The notes under the pieces are model-generated. The model did not search any database. It was not told the origin of the DNA and saw only the letters and a list, made by a program, of their open reading frames with translations. From the NCBI GenBank assembly GCA_045616945.1, contig JAZLHR010000010.1, positions 1 to 27,650 of the forward strand: 27,650 nucleotides of DNA. The letters run 5' to 3'. Origin of the DNA: UBA6987 sp045616945. GTDB lineage: Bacteria; Bacillota; Clostridia; Lachnospirales; Lachnospiraceae. The position numbers and the translations under genes are program-made. How positions within the stretch are numbered: the first letter of the stretch is position 1; each line of letters begins with the position of its first letter. Of the stretch, positions 16,032 through 24,189 are shown one piece after another.

Positions 16032-16760
16032 ATGAATATATTGTCCATCGGCAACAGCTTCTCGCAGGACGCGCAGCATTTTCTGGCACAGATCGCCGCG
16101 CATAACGGACAGCAGGTCACTGCCGTCAATCTGTATATCGGCGGCTGCTCGCTGGAGCGGCATTTCCGCAATCTGATGATGGATTCCCGCGAGTATGACA
16201 TGGAGTTCAACGGCTTCAAGACCGGCTTCAAGACCAGCATCCGCGAAGCGCTCCTGACCCGTGCCTGGGATGTGGTGACGCTGCAGGAGTGCAGTCCTTC
16301 CTCCCCCGATTACCAGAAATATCAGCCGTATCTGGATCTGGTCGCTGCGGAAGTCCGCAGACTCTGCCCGAAAGCCAAGATCTGGATCCATGAGACCTGG
16401 GGCTACGAGACCGGTTCCGATAGGATCTTGAAAAAATTTCCGCAATATGCCGACATGGCGGCGATGTATGCCGACATCCGTGACTCTTACCGCAAGGCAG
16501 CCAAAGCCATCGGCGCGGAAGGGATCATCCCCGCCGGCAAGGCAATGCTTGCACTGGCGGAAAGCGGTCTGCAGGCACACCGCGACGGCTATCATGTCAA
16601 TAAGGGCTATGCCCGCTACATGCTCGCGCTCGTATGGTGCAGAACCCTGCTGGGGATGGATATTTCCGCCGACACCTTCCGCGATTTCGACACGACCGTT
16701 CCCGTCACGGAGGAGGAATGCCGGGCAGCCATCGCTGCAGCCGTCGCAGCCACCGAATAA
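16032..16760 (+). CDS. DUF4886 family protein, SGNH-hydrolase-like
   Basis: A 242-residue protein of the DUF4886 family, which has an SGNH/GDSL esterase-like fold. Block I is ILSIGNSFSQDA (3-14), where the Ser after GN is the presumed nucleophile. LQECS (about 84-88) and DGYHVNKGYARYM (about 184-196) supply the later blocks, the last with the Asp and His expected for the triad. No signal peptide is visible. The start is fixed by GGAGG 9 nt upstream. Family members often accompany polysaccharide-use genes in gut bacteria, and the divergent GH10-like gene fits deacetylation or de-esterification of oligosaccharides, but the substrate is unknown. Confidence 0.8.
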   Translation: MNILSIGNSFSQDAQHFLAQIAAHNGQQVTAVNLYIGGCSLERHFRNLMMDSREYDMEFNGFKTGFKTSIREALLTRAWDVVTLQECSPSSPDYQKYQPYLDLVAAEVRRLCPKAKIWIHETWGYETGSDRILKKFPQYADMAAMYADIRDSYRKAAKAIGAEGIIPAGKAMLALAESGLQAHRDGYHVNKGYARYMLALVWCRTLLGMDISADTFRDFDTTVPVTEEECRAAIAAAVAATE

Positions 16761-16789
16761 ACAGTCATTTTTCAACATATACAGTAAAA

Positions 16790-16814
16790 GGGCCCGGCTT
16801 GCGCCGGGCCCCTT
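16790..16814. terminator. Bidirectional terminator between convergent genes
   Basis: GGGCCCGGC/GCCGGGCCC, a 9-bp GC stem with a TTGC loop, flanked by AAAA on the left and CTTT on the right. It can stop the DUF4886 transcript from the left and the marR transcript from the right. Confidence 0.75.
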
Positions 16815-16826
16815 TGTGTGAAAGCT

Positions 16827-17348
16827 TCACGCTTCTTTTTCGGCTGCTTCATTCAGCTTTTTCAGCAGACGCAGCAGTTCCTGCTTTTCATCGTCCGTGA
16901 GCGCGGCAAAACGCCTGCCCAGACGGTATTCGCGCATTTCCTGCATCTCTGCGCGGAAAATGGCGCCTTCCTCCGTCAGGAAGATCCGCACGGCACGGCG
17001 GTCATCCCCGCAGAGCTCTTTGCGGGCAAAGCCCTTCTCCACCAGATGGCGCACCGCCTCGGATACGGACTGAGGGCGGATCTCCAGCTTTTCCGCCAGC
17101 TGGATCTGACCGATGCCTTCCGTCTCGCTCAGCTGGTCCAGGATCCTTCCCATTCCGTGGAAATGCGGGCCCTGGCAGCGGGGAGGCATAAAGGGCGGTC
17201 TGCGGCAGCCGTCGGGGCCGACGGCCCAGGGTGCTGCGGGTGCCGCGGGCGGGCAGCCCTGCGGGCCATGGCAGTGATGATGTTCGTGGTTTCTGCGGAT
17301 CTGAGCGTTAAACTTTCTGAGTTCTTCCATAATATTTTTTTCGATCAT
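16827..17348 (-). CDS. MarR family regulator with His/Cys-rich N-terminal extension
   Basis: A 173-residue winged-helix repressor. The MarR core runs from about 66 to 170: MGRILDQLSE, recognition-helix region QLAEKLEIRPQSVSEAVRHLVEKG, wing DDRRAVRIFLTEEG. Ahead of it, residues 20-64 are unusual: HEHHHCH at 21-27, further Cys at 32, 48 and 58, and HFH at 62-64, interspersed with Pro and Gly. This could bind a metal or act as a redox sensor. GGAGG precedes the ATG. The promoter carries two AGGTACCT palindromes, so autorepression is likely. No adjacent transporter or enzyme gene shares its orientation, so its targets are elsewhere. Confidence 0.85.
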   Translation of the reverse strand: MIEKNIMEELRKFNAQIRRNHEHHHCHGPQGCPPAAPAAPWAVGPDGCRRPPFMPPRCQGPHFHGMGRILDQLSETEGIGQIQLAEKLEIRPQSVSEAVRHLVEKGFARKELCGDDRRAVRIFLTEEGAIFRAEMQEMREYRLGRRFAALTDDEKQELLRLLKKLNEAAEKEA

Positions 17349-17384
17349 GATTTGTTCCTCCTTACAGTCGAAATATGGTTTATC

Positions 17385-17427
17385 AGGTACCTGCGCATGT
17401 TATATCAAATACTAAGGTACCTGTCAA
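17385..17427 (-). promoter_or_regulatory. marR promoter with twin palindromic operators
   Basis: Minus-strand TTGACA (17,427-17,422), 17 bp, TATAAC (17,404-17,399). AGGTACCT occurs twice, at 17,415-17,422 overlapping the -35 end and spacer, and at 17,385-17,392 just past the start of transcription, with centres exactly 30 bp (three helical turns) apart. The second copy is embedded in the perfect palindrome CAGGTACCTG. This is the arrangement expected for MarR autorepression. Confidence 0.75.
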
Positions 17428-17486
17428 TATGTTTTTTTACATTTTTTCAAAATTTTTTTTGAGGCCGTTTTCGACGTTCGGAGCAT

Positions 17487-17518
17487 GAAAAAAGGGGATG
17501 AAACCGCTTCATCCCCTT
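17487..17518 (-). terminator. Terminator after the M20 gene
   Basis: On the minus strand AAGGGGATGAA/TTCATCCCCTT forms an 11-bp stem with a 5-nt loop (17,508-17,518 with 17,492-17,502), followed by TTTTTT that partly overlaps the stem. It lies 12 nt past the stop codon at 17,530. Confidence 0.85.
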
Positions 17519-17529
17519 CGCGTATCTTC

Positions 17530-18669
17530 TTATTCGAAATAATCCTGCAGGACCCGCATCAGGAAGCGCAGCCCCTGCTGCATCGTGCTGACATCCACAT
17601 TTTCTTCCCGGGTATGGGCCTTTCTCCCGACACCCGCACCGATGCACACCGCCGGGATGCCCTTGGACAGCGGATAGTTCGCGTCCGTGGACCCGCTCCC
17701 CTCCGGATTGTCCAGCCCGTAGATCTCCATCTGGGCCGCCTTCACCCGATTCTTGAGCTCGGTAAACTCCGGTTCCTTCACATCCCCGTTGCAGGGACGT
17801 TCGCCCAACAGTTCCACCTCTATATCCAGCCCCGCAGCCTGGAAGGCGTCGATCGTCTTTTCAAACATATTGCGCATGAATGCCAGGCATTCACGGTCAT
17901 CGGAGCGGTACTCGTAAAGCATGGATGCGTTCTGCGCGATGGTATTGACCGAAGTGCCGCCGCTGATCTCGCCCACGTTATAGGTCGTCTTGCAGCCCGC
18001 CTTGACCGGGACCTTGACCCGGTAGAGCGTATCGATGATCCCCGCCAGCCAGGCGATCGCATTCTTATTGCCGAAAGCGCTGTAGGAATGACCGCCCTCG
18101 GTCCGCACGGTCACGCGGTACCGTTCGGAACCGACGCCCCGTGTGATCAGAGCCTTCGGGCCGCCGTCTATGGTGATCAGTTCCTTCAAACGGCCGGCAA
18201 AATCGTCCGTGATCCGGCGGGAGCCCTTCAGATTGCCCAGGCCTTCCTCGCAGGAATTCGCGACCACCAGCAGGTCCTTCTTCGGCTTTCTGCCGCGGTC
18301 CGTGTAGTATTTCACCGCGTGCAGCAACAAGGTCAGGCGCATCGTATCGTCGCCGATGCCGGGGCAGGCCCAGATATTTCCGTCTTCCTTCAGCGGAAGC
18401 GGCTCGGTATCCGGGAATACCACGTCCGTATGGGCCATGATCGCCGTCAGTTCCGAAACACCGTCGTTCTGCACCGGCCAGATCACATTCAGTGCCGGGT
18501 CTACATATACGCCCTGCGCACCGTTCTTTTCCATCCAGGCCTTCACATAAGCGACGCGCTTTTCCTCGTGATGCGAAGGGGCGGGGATCACCGCCAGTTC
18601 CCGCAGGAACTGCTTTGCCGCCGGAATGATTTGCTCCGCATATTGCTCCATATCTTCTGTAAGCGCCAT
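17530..18669 (-). CDS. M20 family metallopeptidase / amidohydrolase
   Basis: A di-zinc hydrolase of the M20 family (PepT, ArgE, DapE, carboxypeptidase G2 relatives), about 379 residues. Metal and catalytic motifs are intact: AHTDVV (about 78-83), GIGDDT (about 105), the catalytic Glu pair in SCEEGLGN (about 140), the dimerisation-domain motif GGHSYSAFGN (about 192), and C-terminal AHTREE. GSTDAN fits the family. It has no signal peptide and should be cytoplasmic. ATG 18,669 (GGAGG 5 nt upstream) is chosen over an in-frame TTG at 18,681 that overlaps the ribosome site. It follows the isomerase-like gene by 30 nt, a gap containing a small hairpin GCTCC/GGAGC. The exact peptide or acyl-amino acid substrate cannot be told. 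Confidence 0.85.
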   Translation of the reverse strand: MALTEDMEQYAEQIIPAAKQFLRELAVIPAPSHHEEKRVAYVKAWMEKNGAQGVYVDPALNVIWPVQNDGVSELTAIMAHTDVVFPDTEPLPLKEDGNIWACPGIGDDTMRLTLLLHAVKYYTDRGRKPKKDLLVVANSCEEGLGNLKGSRRITDDFAGRLKELITIDGGPKALITRGVGSERYRVTVRTEGGHSYSAFGNKNAIAWLAGIIDTLYRVKVPVKAGCKTTYNVGEISGGTSVNTIAQNASMLYEYRSDDRECLAFMRNMFEKTIDAFQAAGLDIEVELLGERPCNGDVKEPEFTELKNRVKAAQMEIYGLDNPEGSGSTDANYPLSKGIPAVCIGAGVGRKAHTREENVDVSTMQQGLRFLMRVLQDYFE

Positions 18670-18699
18670 AATTCCCTCCAAGCTCCGTGCGGAGCGATA

Positions 18700-20088
18700 T
18701 TATATTTCGACGGTCTCGAAGCCCATCATCGTACCGAAGGCCTTGATCTCTTCTTTGTCAGCGCCGTAGATCATGGCGGAATGATGTGTTCCGCCCGCCA
18801 GCGAATATTCCTTCAGGAATTCCCGCAGCGGCTTATGCGGCTTGAACCAGCCCTGCGTCGCGTTTCCGTAAGCACCGTTCTCCAGGCCGATATCCAGCAT
18901 TTCGCCCTCCGTGACGATCATTCGGAAGCCTTCCTTCTGCGGTGCCAGATTGATATAGACCACCTTGCCGCCGCGGTAGCAGTTATTCATGCTGACCGTA
19001 TCGCCGCAGGAATTGTAGCCGAACGGCTTATCCGAAACATGCGGCTTCCAGGCGGCAAGATTCGGGTTGCTCTCGCCCATGTGGCTGAGCAGCAATACAT
19101 CCTGCACCCAGTCGGGGCAGAACATTTCCGTAAAGGTCGTATCGGGATAGGCCTGCAGAAGCGCCCCTACCAGGCCCGCGGTCAATACATCGCCCTCGCC
19201 GGCATATCCCTGCCCGCGCTCCAATACCTTGCAGCACTCGGGGAAGGGCATTTTCGGCAGTCCGCAGCGGTCCAGCGTCAGGAAATTCACCGTAACGGAG
19301 CCCAGGCGGTTATCTTCCATCCATTTGCGGACAGCCAGCCCGGAACGGGTCGCCGCGCGGTAGTTTTCTTCCTGCTTGACATTTACGGCATAGCGGCTGC
19401 GGTCGGAGGCGATCTCCGCCTCCACTTCATCATCCGTGACCTTAGCGAGATACGTCTGTACCAGCTCCGGCGTCATATAGCTGACCTCCGCGCCGATCTT
19501 TGCCCGGTAGTCTTCATCCGAGATCAGGAAATCGCCCATGCCGGTAAAGGAACCGCCCACGGAGCCGACCTTCATGGTTCGGTAAGCCGCGGCTGCGGCG
19601 GCGGCACGGCAAAGGCCGACCGCTTCATCGATCACGGGGCTGCTCTGCACATGACCGACGCAGAGGAAATACGGTCTGCCGCTGCGTCTCAGCAGATTGC
19701 ACATATCCTGCACCCCGTGGATCCCGTGATTGTTCATGATCCGGTCATCATAGGCTGCCGCGCTGACGAGTTCCAGATCCGGCGTCGTATCCAGTACGAT
19801 CAGGGGCGCCTGAATTTTCAGCAGTGCGCCGATGGATTCCAGCGAGGGCGAATAAGCCAGGTGATACGTGATCACGGCAGTCACCTGCTCGCAATTGAAC
19901 ATTTCTGCCGCCGCATCGAATTCGCCCTTCGTGCGGCAGATAGGGGCCTTCACCAGCTCCAGGCCGCGGGCCGTGAGCATCTCCGTCAGCTTACCGGCAT
20001 ATGACTCGCAGGGGACCCGGAAAGCCGGATCGGTATCATCATACAGCTTAATATACAGGGGCAGGAACCCCACCTTGATCTTAGTCAT
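18700..20088 (-). CDS. L-arabinose/L-fucose isomerase-like protein
   Basis: A 462-residue relative of the L-arabinose and L-fucose isomerases, which interconvert aldoses and ketoses using a divalent metal. Candidate metal ligands are in place: Glu in YAGEGD (about 294-299), Glu in FTEMFCPD (about 318), His in SHMGE (about 332) and His in GGTHHSA (about 438). The start is ATG 20,088, with AAGGAGG 5 nt upstream. The reading frame stays open 60 codons further, but that stretch contains the promoter. It shares a transcript with the M20 gene. No kinase, epimerase or transporter lies nearby, so the sugar is unknown. Members of this broad family are often of undefined substrate. Confidence 0.75.
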   Translation of the reverse strand: MTKIKVGFLPLYIKLYDDTDPAFRVPCESYAGKLTEMLTARGLELVKAPICRTKGEFDAAAEMFNCEQVTAVITYHLAYSPSLESIGALLKIQAPLIVLDTTPDLELVSAAAYDDRIMNNHGIHGVQDMCNLLRRSGRPYFLCVGHVQSSPVIDEAVGLCRAAAAAAAYRTMKVGSVGGSFTGMGDFLISDEDYRAKIGAEVSYMTPELVQTYLAKVTDDEVEAEIASDRSRYAVNVKQEENYRAATRSGLAVRKWMEDNRLGSVTVNFLTLDRCGLPKMPFPECCKVLERGQGYAGEGDVLTAGLVGALLQAYPDTTFTEMFCPDWVQDVLLLSHMGESNPNLAAWKPHVSDKPFGYNSCGDTVSMNNCYRGGKVVYINLAPQKEGFRMIVTEGEMLDIGLENGAYGNATQGWFKPHKPLREFLKEYSLAGGTHHSAMIYGADKEEIKAFGTMMGFETVEI

Positions 20089-20149
20089 TTCAGCCTCCTT
20101 CTTGATCGCCGTATACGCGGCGTCTCTCTTCCGCTTCCTTACTGCCTGC

Positions 20150-20178
20150 AATCTAGCAAAAACGGATAGGAAAGTCAA
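20150..20178 (-). promoter_or_regulatory. Promoter of the isomerase-like/M20 operon
   Basis: Minus-strand TTGACT (20,178-20,173), 17 bp, TAGATT (20,155-20,150), about 60 nt upstream of ATG 20,088. A partial palindrome CGCCG/CGGCG near 20,107-20,122 lies in the 5' leader and could be an operator. Confidence 0.6.
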
Positions 20179-20204
20179 GTTCCGCGCCCGCACAGACGGA
20201 TATA

Positions 20205-20213
20205 TGGTATAAT
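20205..20213 (+). promoter_or_regulatory. Extended -10 promoter of the acyltransferase-like gene
   Basis: Plus-strand TGG followed by a perfect TATAAT (20,208-20,213); no clear -35 is present 17 bp upstream. It lies about 80 nt ahead of ATG 20,295 and is divergent from the promoter at 20,150-20,178. Confidence 0.5.
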
Positions 20214-20294
20214 GAAATTTGTTCGATGCGGGACGCGCAGGTTTTTCCCCGTGCCTGCCGCAATACATGATCCCGCAGATCAGTCAGGAGCTTC

Positions 20295-21506
20295 ATGATG
20301 AATCGTTTATCCTCCGCAGCAGATTACAGCCGGATTTGGGGCATCACATTGCCGGATGTTCTGAAGCCTTATACACTTCGGGCGGAAGCTTTCTTCGCAA
20401 GAGAAGGGACTGCCATCACAGACACAAAGCGGCTTCGCCGCCTGAACGACCGGTATCATCTGTTCCGCAGCCGGCAGAAGGAAATATTTGCCGCCGCAGA
20501 AGAGATTTCCAAGGATGACGGTCTGCTGCTATATTGCTATTTTCTGTATCTCATCCTATATGACCGCCTCTGCTGCGATCCCTCGCTTCCCCTGCCCGAA
20601 GCCCCCGACAGGAACTGTGCCGCCACCGATTTCGCGCCGCTCTTCTCCTTCCTTTTCTTTACCGAAGCCGCCGCCGCGAACATGGAGCGCCGCGGTCTCC
20701 CCTTTCAGGTGATCTCCGATACGCTCCACGGCTTTGAGGCGGAAATGGATGACTACGAACTGCTCTACGGCCGCCCGGGCGTCCGCATCTATATCAATTG
20801 GTTTTTCCTCTTTATCAGCGGCGAGCTGCTGCGCATCGGCCGATTGGTATATCAAATCGGGGTATTGAAGGATCCCATCCGCGTTTACCGGAAGGGCACG
20901 GATGTCCGTATCCTCTGGGACGGAGCGCAGCTGCATCGCGGCGGAATGAGATTCGGTGCTGCCGGCTGTACGGAAGCAGACGGAATGTACGAAGCAGCCA
21001 TCACCGAAGAGGGAGACTGTGTGACAGGCTATTCCGTGAATGCCCTGGGCGAATGTGACGGCCGGAAGGTGACACTGCAGGGCTATCAGGAGATTTTGAG
21101 AAAGGGAGACAATATTATCTCTCTGCATATCCCGGCGCTGGAGCCTTTTTCCCCGGAGGCCTGTGATGCCTCCCTGGCGGAGGCTCTGCAGCTGCTGCGC
21201 CGCTGCTATCCCGATCATCCTTTCCGGGTCTTCCACTGTCATTCCTGGATGCTGGAGCCCCGTCTGCGGGAGATCTCCGGCAAGGACAGCAACATTACCC
21301 GTTTCTGCAGCCGTTTCACCACCTATGCCACCAAATCTGCCGGTCTGGATATCCTCACCTACCTCTTCCATGTGCAGAAGACCACGCCCCTGCAGGAGCT
21401 TCCCGAAGACAGCTCCCTGCAGCGCAGTGCGAAGGCCTATCTTCTGAGCGGGCATCATCTTTATGAAAAATCCGGCATCTTTCCGGTGCCGGAGGATCCG
21501 GTGTAA
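20295..21506 (+). CDS. Acyltransferase-domain protein (NAT_N/GNAT_C-like), uncertain
   Basis: A 403-residue soluble protein. Its overall pattern, with a helical N-terminal half (YCYFLYLILYDRL at about 80-92) and a C-terminal half with FRVFHCHSWMLEPRLREI (about 311-328) and NITRFCSRF, resembles Clostridia proteins described as acyltransferase domain-containing (N-acyltransferase N-terminal domain plus GNAT-like C-terminal domain). I make this match from memory of the family and cannot confirm it. The ATG follows GGAG; a second ATG is adjacent. The gene is monocistronic, divergent from the isomerase-like operon and ended by the terminator at 21,690. Substrate unknown. Confidence 0.6.
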   Translation: MMNRLSSAADYSRIWGITLPDVLKPYTLRAEAFFAREGTAITDTKRLRRLNDRYHLFRSRQKEIFAAAEEISKDDGLLLYCYFLYLILYDRLCCDPSLPLPEAPDRNCAATDFAPLFSFLFFTEAAAANMERRGLPFQVISDTLHGFEAEMDDYELLYGRPGVRIYINWFFLFISGELLRIGRLVYQIGVLKDPIRVYRKGTDVRILWDGAQLHRGGMRFGAAGCTEADGMYEAAITEEGDCVTGYSVNALGECDGRKVTLQGYQEILRKGDNIISLHIPALEPFSPEACDASLAEALQLLRRCYPDHPFRVFHCHSWMLEPRLREISGKDSNITRFCSRFTTYATKSAGLDILTYLFHVQKTTPLQELPEDSSLQRSAKAYLLSGHHLYEKSGIFPVPEDPV

Positions 21507-21689
21507 ACGGTCCGTTCCGGACCCGCATGAAGCCGTATGTTCCTCATCTCGGCAAGCTGCGAAAGTTCTGGCCGCAAAAATTCTTATTCTGTAAGGCTTT
21601 CTGCAGTCCTTGGCCAACACGTTTTGTTCTATATCTCAAAAATGATTTCCCCTGCCGAGCCGGCCATTTCGGCCGATCGCAAAAACGAA

Positions 21690-21728
21690 GGGAGAGACTG
21701 CTGCAGCACAGTCTCTCCCTCTTTTTTT
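21690..21728. terminator. Strong terminator between convergent genes
   Basis: GGGAGAGACTG/CAGTCTCTCCC, an 11-bp perfect stem (21,690-21,700 with 21,709-21,719), followed on the plus strand by TCTTTTTTT. It terminates the acyltransferase-like gene. The minus-strand side has CGTTTTT after the stem, so it can also serve the TIM-barrel gene ending at 21,751. About 180 bases between the plus-strand stop and this stem show no gene. Confidence 0.88.
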
Positions 21729-21750
21729 ATCAGAATCGCTTTTCCGCGGA

Positions 21751-22527
21751 TCAGCGGAAGCCGCGGGATTTCAAAAATTCGTAGCTGCGGCGCAGGCACT
21801 CAAAGGGGCTTTCCCCGTAGCAGTCATCCTGCTCCACGAACATATATTCCGTGCCGGAAGCTTCCGCTGCCGCAAAGATCTTGTCCCAGTCCAGACTGCC
21901 TTCCCCGACAGGCGCGAAAAAGTTCTTGAATTTCTGCTCCATCCAGGGCCGCATCCGGTAATCCTTCAAATGGATGCAGGGGATTCTGCCCTTCAGCTGC
22001 TCCAGCACCTTCGCGGGATTCGCGCCGCCCGCCTGGATCCAGAACACATCCGGCACGAAGCGCAGCTCTTCGGGGGAGAAGTCCTGCATCATCTGCTCCA
22101 GGACGGTATTGCCGTTGGAAAGGAATTTGAATTCGCGATGGTGATTGTGGAAGTTGAATACCTTGCCTCTCGCGCGCAGGCCTTCTGCCACCGGCTTGTA
22201 TAAAGACAAAAAGGTCTGATAGTCCGAATCGTCTTCGGAAGCGAACTTATAGCTGCCCAGGCCGATATTTTCACAGTCAAACAGCGTATGCTTGGCAGCG
22301 GACGCATCCAGATCCCCCTGCAGTTCCTCCTTCGGAGCGAAGTCAAGGGGGCAGGTCAGCCCGTTTTTCGCCAATTCATCCCGCAGCCATTCTCCGGTAA
22401 ATTCGCAGGTATTGGATATCTGGATCGACGTATAGCCGATATCCGCGATCTTTTTCAGTGTTTCGGAAAAATCCTCCAGGTTCTGACAGTAGTTCCGTAC
22501 CGTGTAAAGCTGCGCTCCGATCTTCAT
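21751..22527 (-). CDS. Sugar phosphate isomerase/epimerase, TIM-barrel family
   Basis: A 258-residue xylose-isomerase-like TIM barrel (AP endonuclease family 2). It opens with KIGAQLYTVRN (2-12), a common start in this family. Metal-binding segments look complete: FNFHNHHREF (about 124-133), DVFWIQAGGANP (about 158-169), IHLKDYR (about 183-189), PVGEGSLDW (about 204-212) and FVEQDD (about 228-233). It contrasts with the barrel of the 10,453-12,912 fusion, where these positions appear altered. There is no signal peptide. GAGGAGG precedes the ATG by 10 nt. A possible promoter (TTGCAA, 17 bp, CATACT) lies at 22,662-22,634. The sugar or cyclitol substrate is unknown. Confidence 0.85.
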   Translation of the reverse strand: MKIGAQLYTVRNYCQNLEDFSETLKKIADIGYTSIQISNTCEFTGEWLRDELAKNGLTCPLDFAPKEELQGDLDASAAKHTLFDCENIGLGSYKFASEDDSDYQTFLSLYKPVAEGLRARGKVFNFHNHHREFKFLSNGNTVLEQMMQDFSPEELRFVPDVFWIQAGGANPAKVLEQLKGRIPCIHLKDYRMRPWMEQKFKNFFAPVGEGSLDWDKIFAAAEASGTEYMFVEQDDCYGESPFECLRRSYEFLKSRGFR

Positions 22528-22685
22528 GGGGTGCGTTCCTCCTCTTCTGCCCGCATCTGCGGTTTATCATCCTGCCCGGCAGCCCTCCGCGGCGCCTGCC
22601 GGCCTCTGTACGCCTTCAGTATACACCTGCGGCAGTATGCAGTGCGTGCCCGTTTCTTGCAAGCCGTATCTCTTTCGGGGAAAAG

Positions 22686-24050
22686 TCAGGCTTTTTTCAC
22701 GAGGCCCATTTTCTTTCTCTTCGCCAGATAATAGATCAGGATCATCAAAGAGGTCACGGTCCAGGCAAAGGGATAGCTGGCATAAATATTTTCGATCACA
22801 TGATGATAGTGCATCGTCACCGCCAGGAAGATCTGCCGCAGGACGACCATCCCGCCCAGGGAAATATACATGGGGATGCGGGTATCGCCGTAGCCGCGCA
22901 GCATACCGAACAGAGCCTCGCGGCAGGCCATGATCGGGTAAAAGGGAATGATCGCGTGCATCATGGCCACGCCGATATCAATGACCGCGTCTTCCGGGTT
23001 GAACAGTCCCACACAGGGCCGCGCCAGAATATATACGGCGCCGCCCAATATCGCGGCACAGGCCCAGCTGAGCCAAAGCACACGCCACAGGGCCCTGCGG
23101 TTCCGATCGTGCTTTCCCGCACCGCAGTTCTGCCCCACGAACACCGTGAGTGCCTGCCCGACGGACTTGACCGGCAGGGATACGAATTTGTCGAGCCGGG
23201 TCGCAATGCCCGTGCCGGCAGTGATGACCGTGGAATCAAAACCGTTGATGCGCCGCCAGATGAACAGATTGGAAAGCGTCGTGATGGAGCTCTGCAATCC
23301 GGCAGGGATACCGATCCCGGCGATCTGCCGGATCATTTTTTTGTTGGAAAAGAGTTCCCTGATATCGATCCGGAACGTTTTTTCCGTTTTGACGATGCGG
23401 TAATAAACCATCACCACGGACAGACCCTGTGCCAGAACGGTCGCCAGAGCGACGCCGGTCACGCCCCATTCCAGGACTGCCGTAAAGAGAAGGTCCAGAA
23501 GGATGTTGGAGGTGCAGGCGATCACCAGCATGATAAAAGGGCTGCGGGAATCGCCTACGGCACGAAGGATCCCAGCGCCTACGTTATAAATGACCGTGAA
23601 CATGATCCCCACCATGAAAATGCGCAGATACGCCATCGCGGGCTCATAGACCTCTGCATTGACATCCACGATCTTCAGGAAGAGAGGCGCGGAAAGCACG
23701 CCTATCACAGCCAGGACAGCCCCCAGCACAAGCGAAAAGCTGAAGGCGACCCGCATGGCCGTCTGCTGCTTCTTTTCGTTGCGTCCGCCGAATGCACGGG
23801 AAACAAGGACCGTCGCGCCCAGCGACATGCCGCTGAAAAAGCCGACCAGAAAATCGGTGATCGGGGTAGATACATTCACGGCTGCCTGTGCCGCGGTGCT
23901 GACGAAATTGCCCGTTACCACGGAATCCGCACTGTGGTACAGGCACTGGAACAGCTCGCCCAGAATCAGGGGAACGGAAAACACGATCAGCTTTCTGACG
24001 ATATTTCCCTCGGTAAAATCTACATTTTTCTTTGCTGCTGCCTCTGCCAT
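22686..24050 (-). CDS. MATE family efflux transporter
   Basis: A 454-residue inner-membrane protein of the multidrug and toxic compound extrusion family, exporting organic cations or drugs by ion antiport. Twelve membrane helices are expected from family length. Visible hallmarks are LIVFSVPLILGELFQCLYHSADSVVTGNF near the N-terminus (residues 21-49), ATVLVSRAFGG (about 79-89) and the repeated pattern in the second half (IAGIGIPAGLQSS, FVGQNCGAGKHDR). The ribosome site is AAGGCGG. It has its own promoter region after the lysR terminator. Substrate cannot be predicted. Confidence 0.92.
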   Translation of the reverse strand: MAEAAAKKNVDFTEGNIVRKLIVFSVPLILGELFQCLYHSADSVVTGNFVSTAAQAAVNVSTPITDFLVGFFSGMSLGATVLVSRAFGGRNEKKQQTAMRVAFSFSLVLGAVLAVIGVLSAPLFLKIVDVNAEVYEPAMAYLRIFMVGIMFTVIYNVGAGILRAVGDSRSPFIMLVIACTSNILLDLLFTAVLEWGVTGVALATVLAQGLSVVMVYYRIVKTEKTFRIDIRELFSNKKMIRQIAGIGIPAGLQSSITTLSNLFIWRRINGFDSTVITAGTGIATRLDKFVSLPVKSVGQALTVFVGQNCGAGKHDRNRRALWRVLWLSWACAAILGGAVYILARPCVGLFNPEDAVIDIGVAMMHAIIPFYPIMACREALFGMLRGYGDTRIPMYISLGGMVVLRQIFLAVTMHYHHVIENIYASYPFAWTVTSLMILIYYLAKRKKMGLVKKA

Positions 24051-24097
24051 TTTTCCGCCTTTCTGCTCCGATGGGGAGCTGACTTGATACGCGGCAC

Positions 24098-24103
24098 ATT
24101 ATA
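24098..24103 (-). promoter_or_regulatory. -10 element of the MATE gene promoter
   Basis: A perfect minus-strand TATAAT lies about 48 nt before the MATE start. The position 17 bp upstream falls in the T-run (TTTTTT) of the lysR terminator, so the -35 is weak and the promoter and terminator overlap. Confidence 0.5.
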
Positions 24104-24120
24104 GCAGGGGAATACACAGT

Positions 24121-24189
24121 AAAAAAGACGGAATGTTGTTGTATAACCACAACGTTTTTATTGTGGCCATGCAAGACACCCGTCTTTTT
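24121..24189 (-). terminator. Branched terminator-like inverted repeat after lysR
   Basis: Outer arms AAAAAGACGG (24,122-24,131) and CCGTCTTTTT (24,180-24,189) form a perfect 10-bp stem starting at the lysR stop codon. Inside is a second stem CCACAA/TTGTGG (24,147-24,152 with 24,161-24,166), with an alternative pairing GTTGT/ACAAC. On the minus strand the outer stem ends in six T. A 48-base interior makes it unusual for a simple terminator. Confidence 0.6.

Noticed and set aside
17485..20004. An 839-codon plus-strand ORF spanning two genes
   Set aside because: It is antisense to the M20 and isomerase-like genes, both with intact catalytic motifs and ribosome sites, and shows His/Arg-rich composition typical of a shadow frame.
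20089..20268. N-terminal extension of the isomerase-like gene by 60 codons
   Set aside because: The stretch contains that gene's own promoter (20,150-20,178), and the ATG at 20,088 has an excellent AAGGAGG site and begins at the family's usual N-terminus.
20556..21620. A 354-codon minus-strand ORF opposite the acyltransferase-like gene
   Set aside because: No ribosome site or family motif. The plus-strand gene has a promoter, a ribosome site and a terminator.
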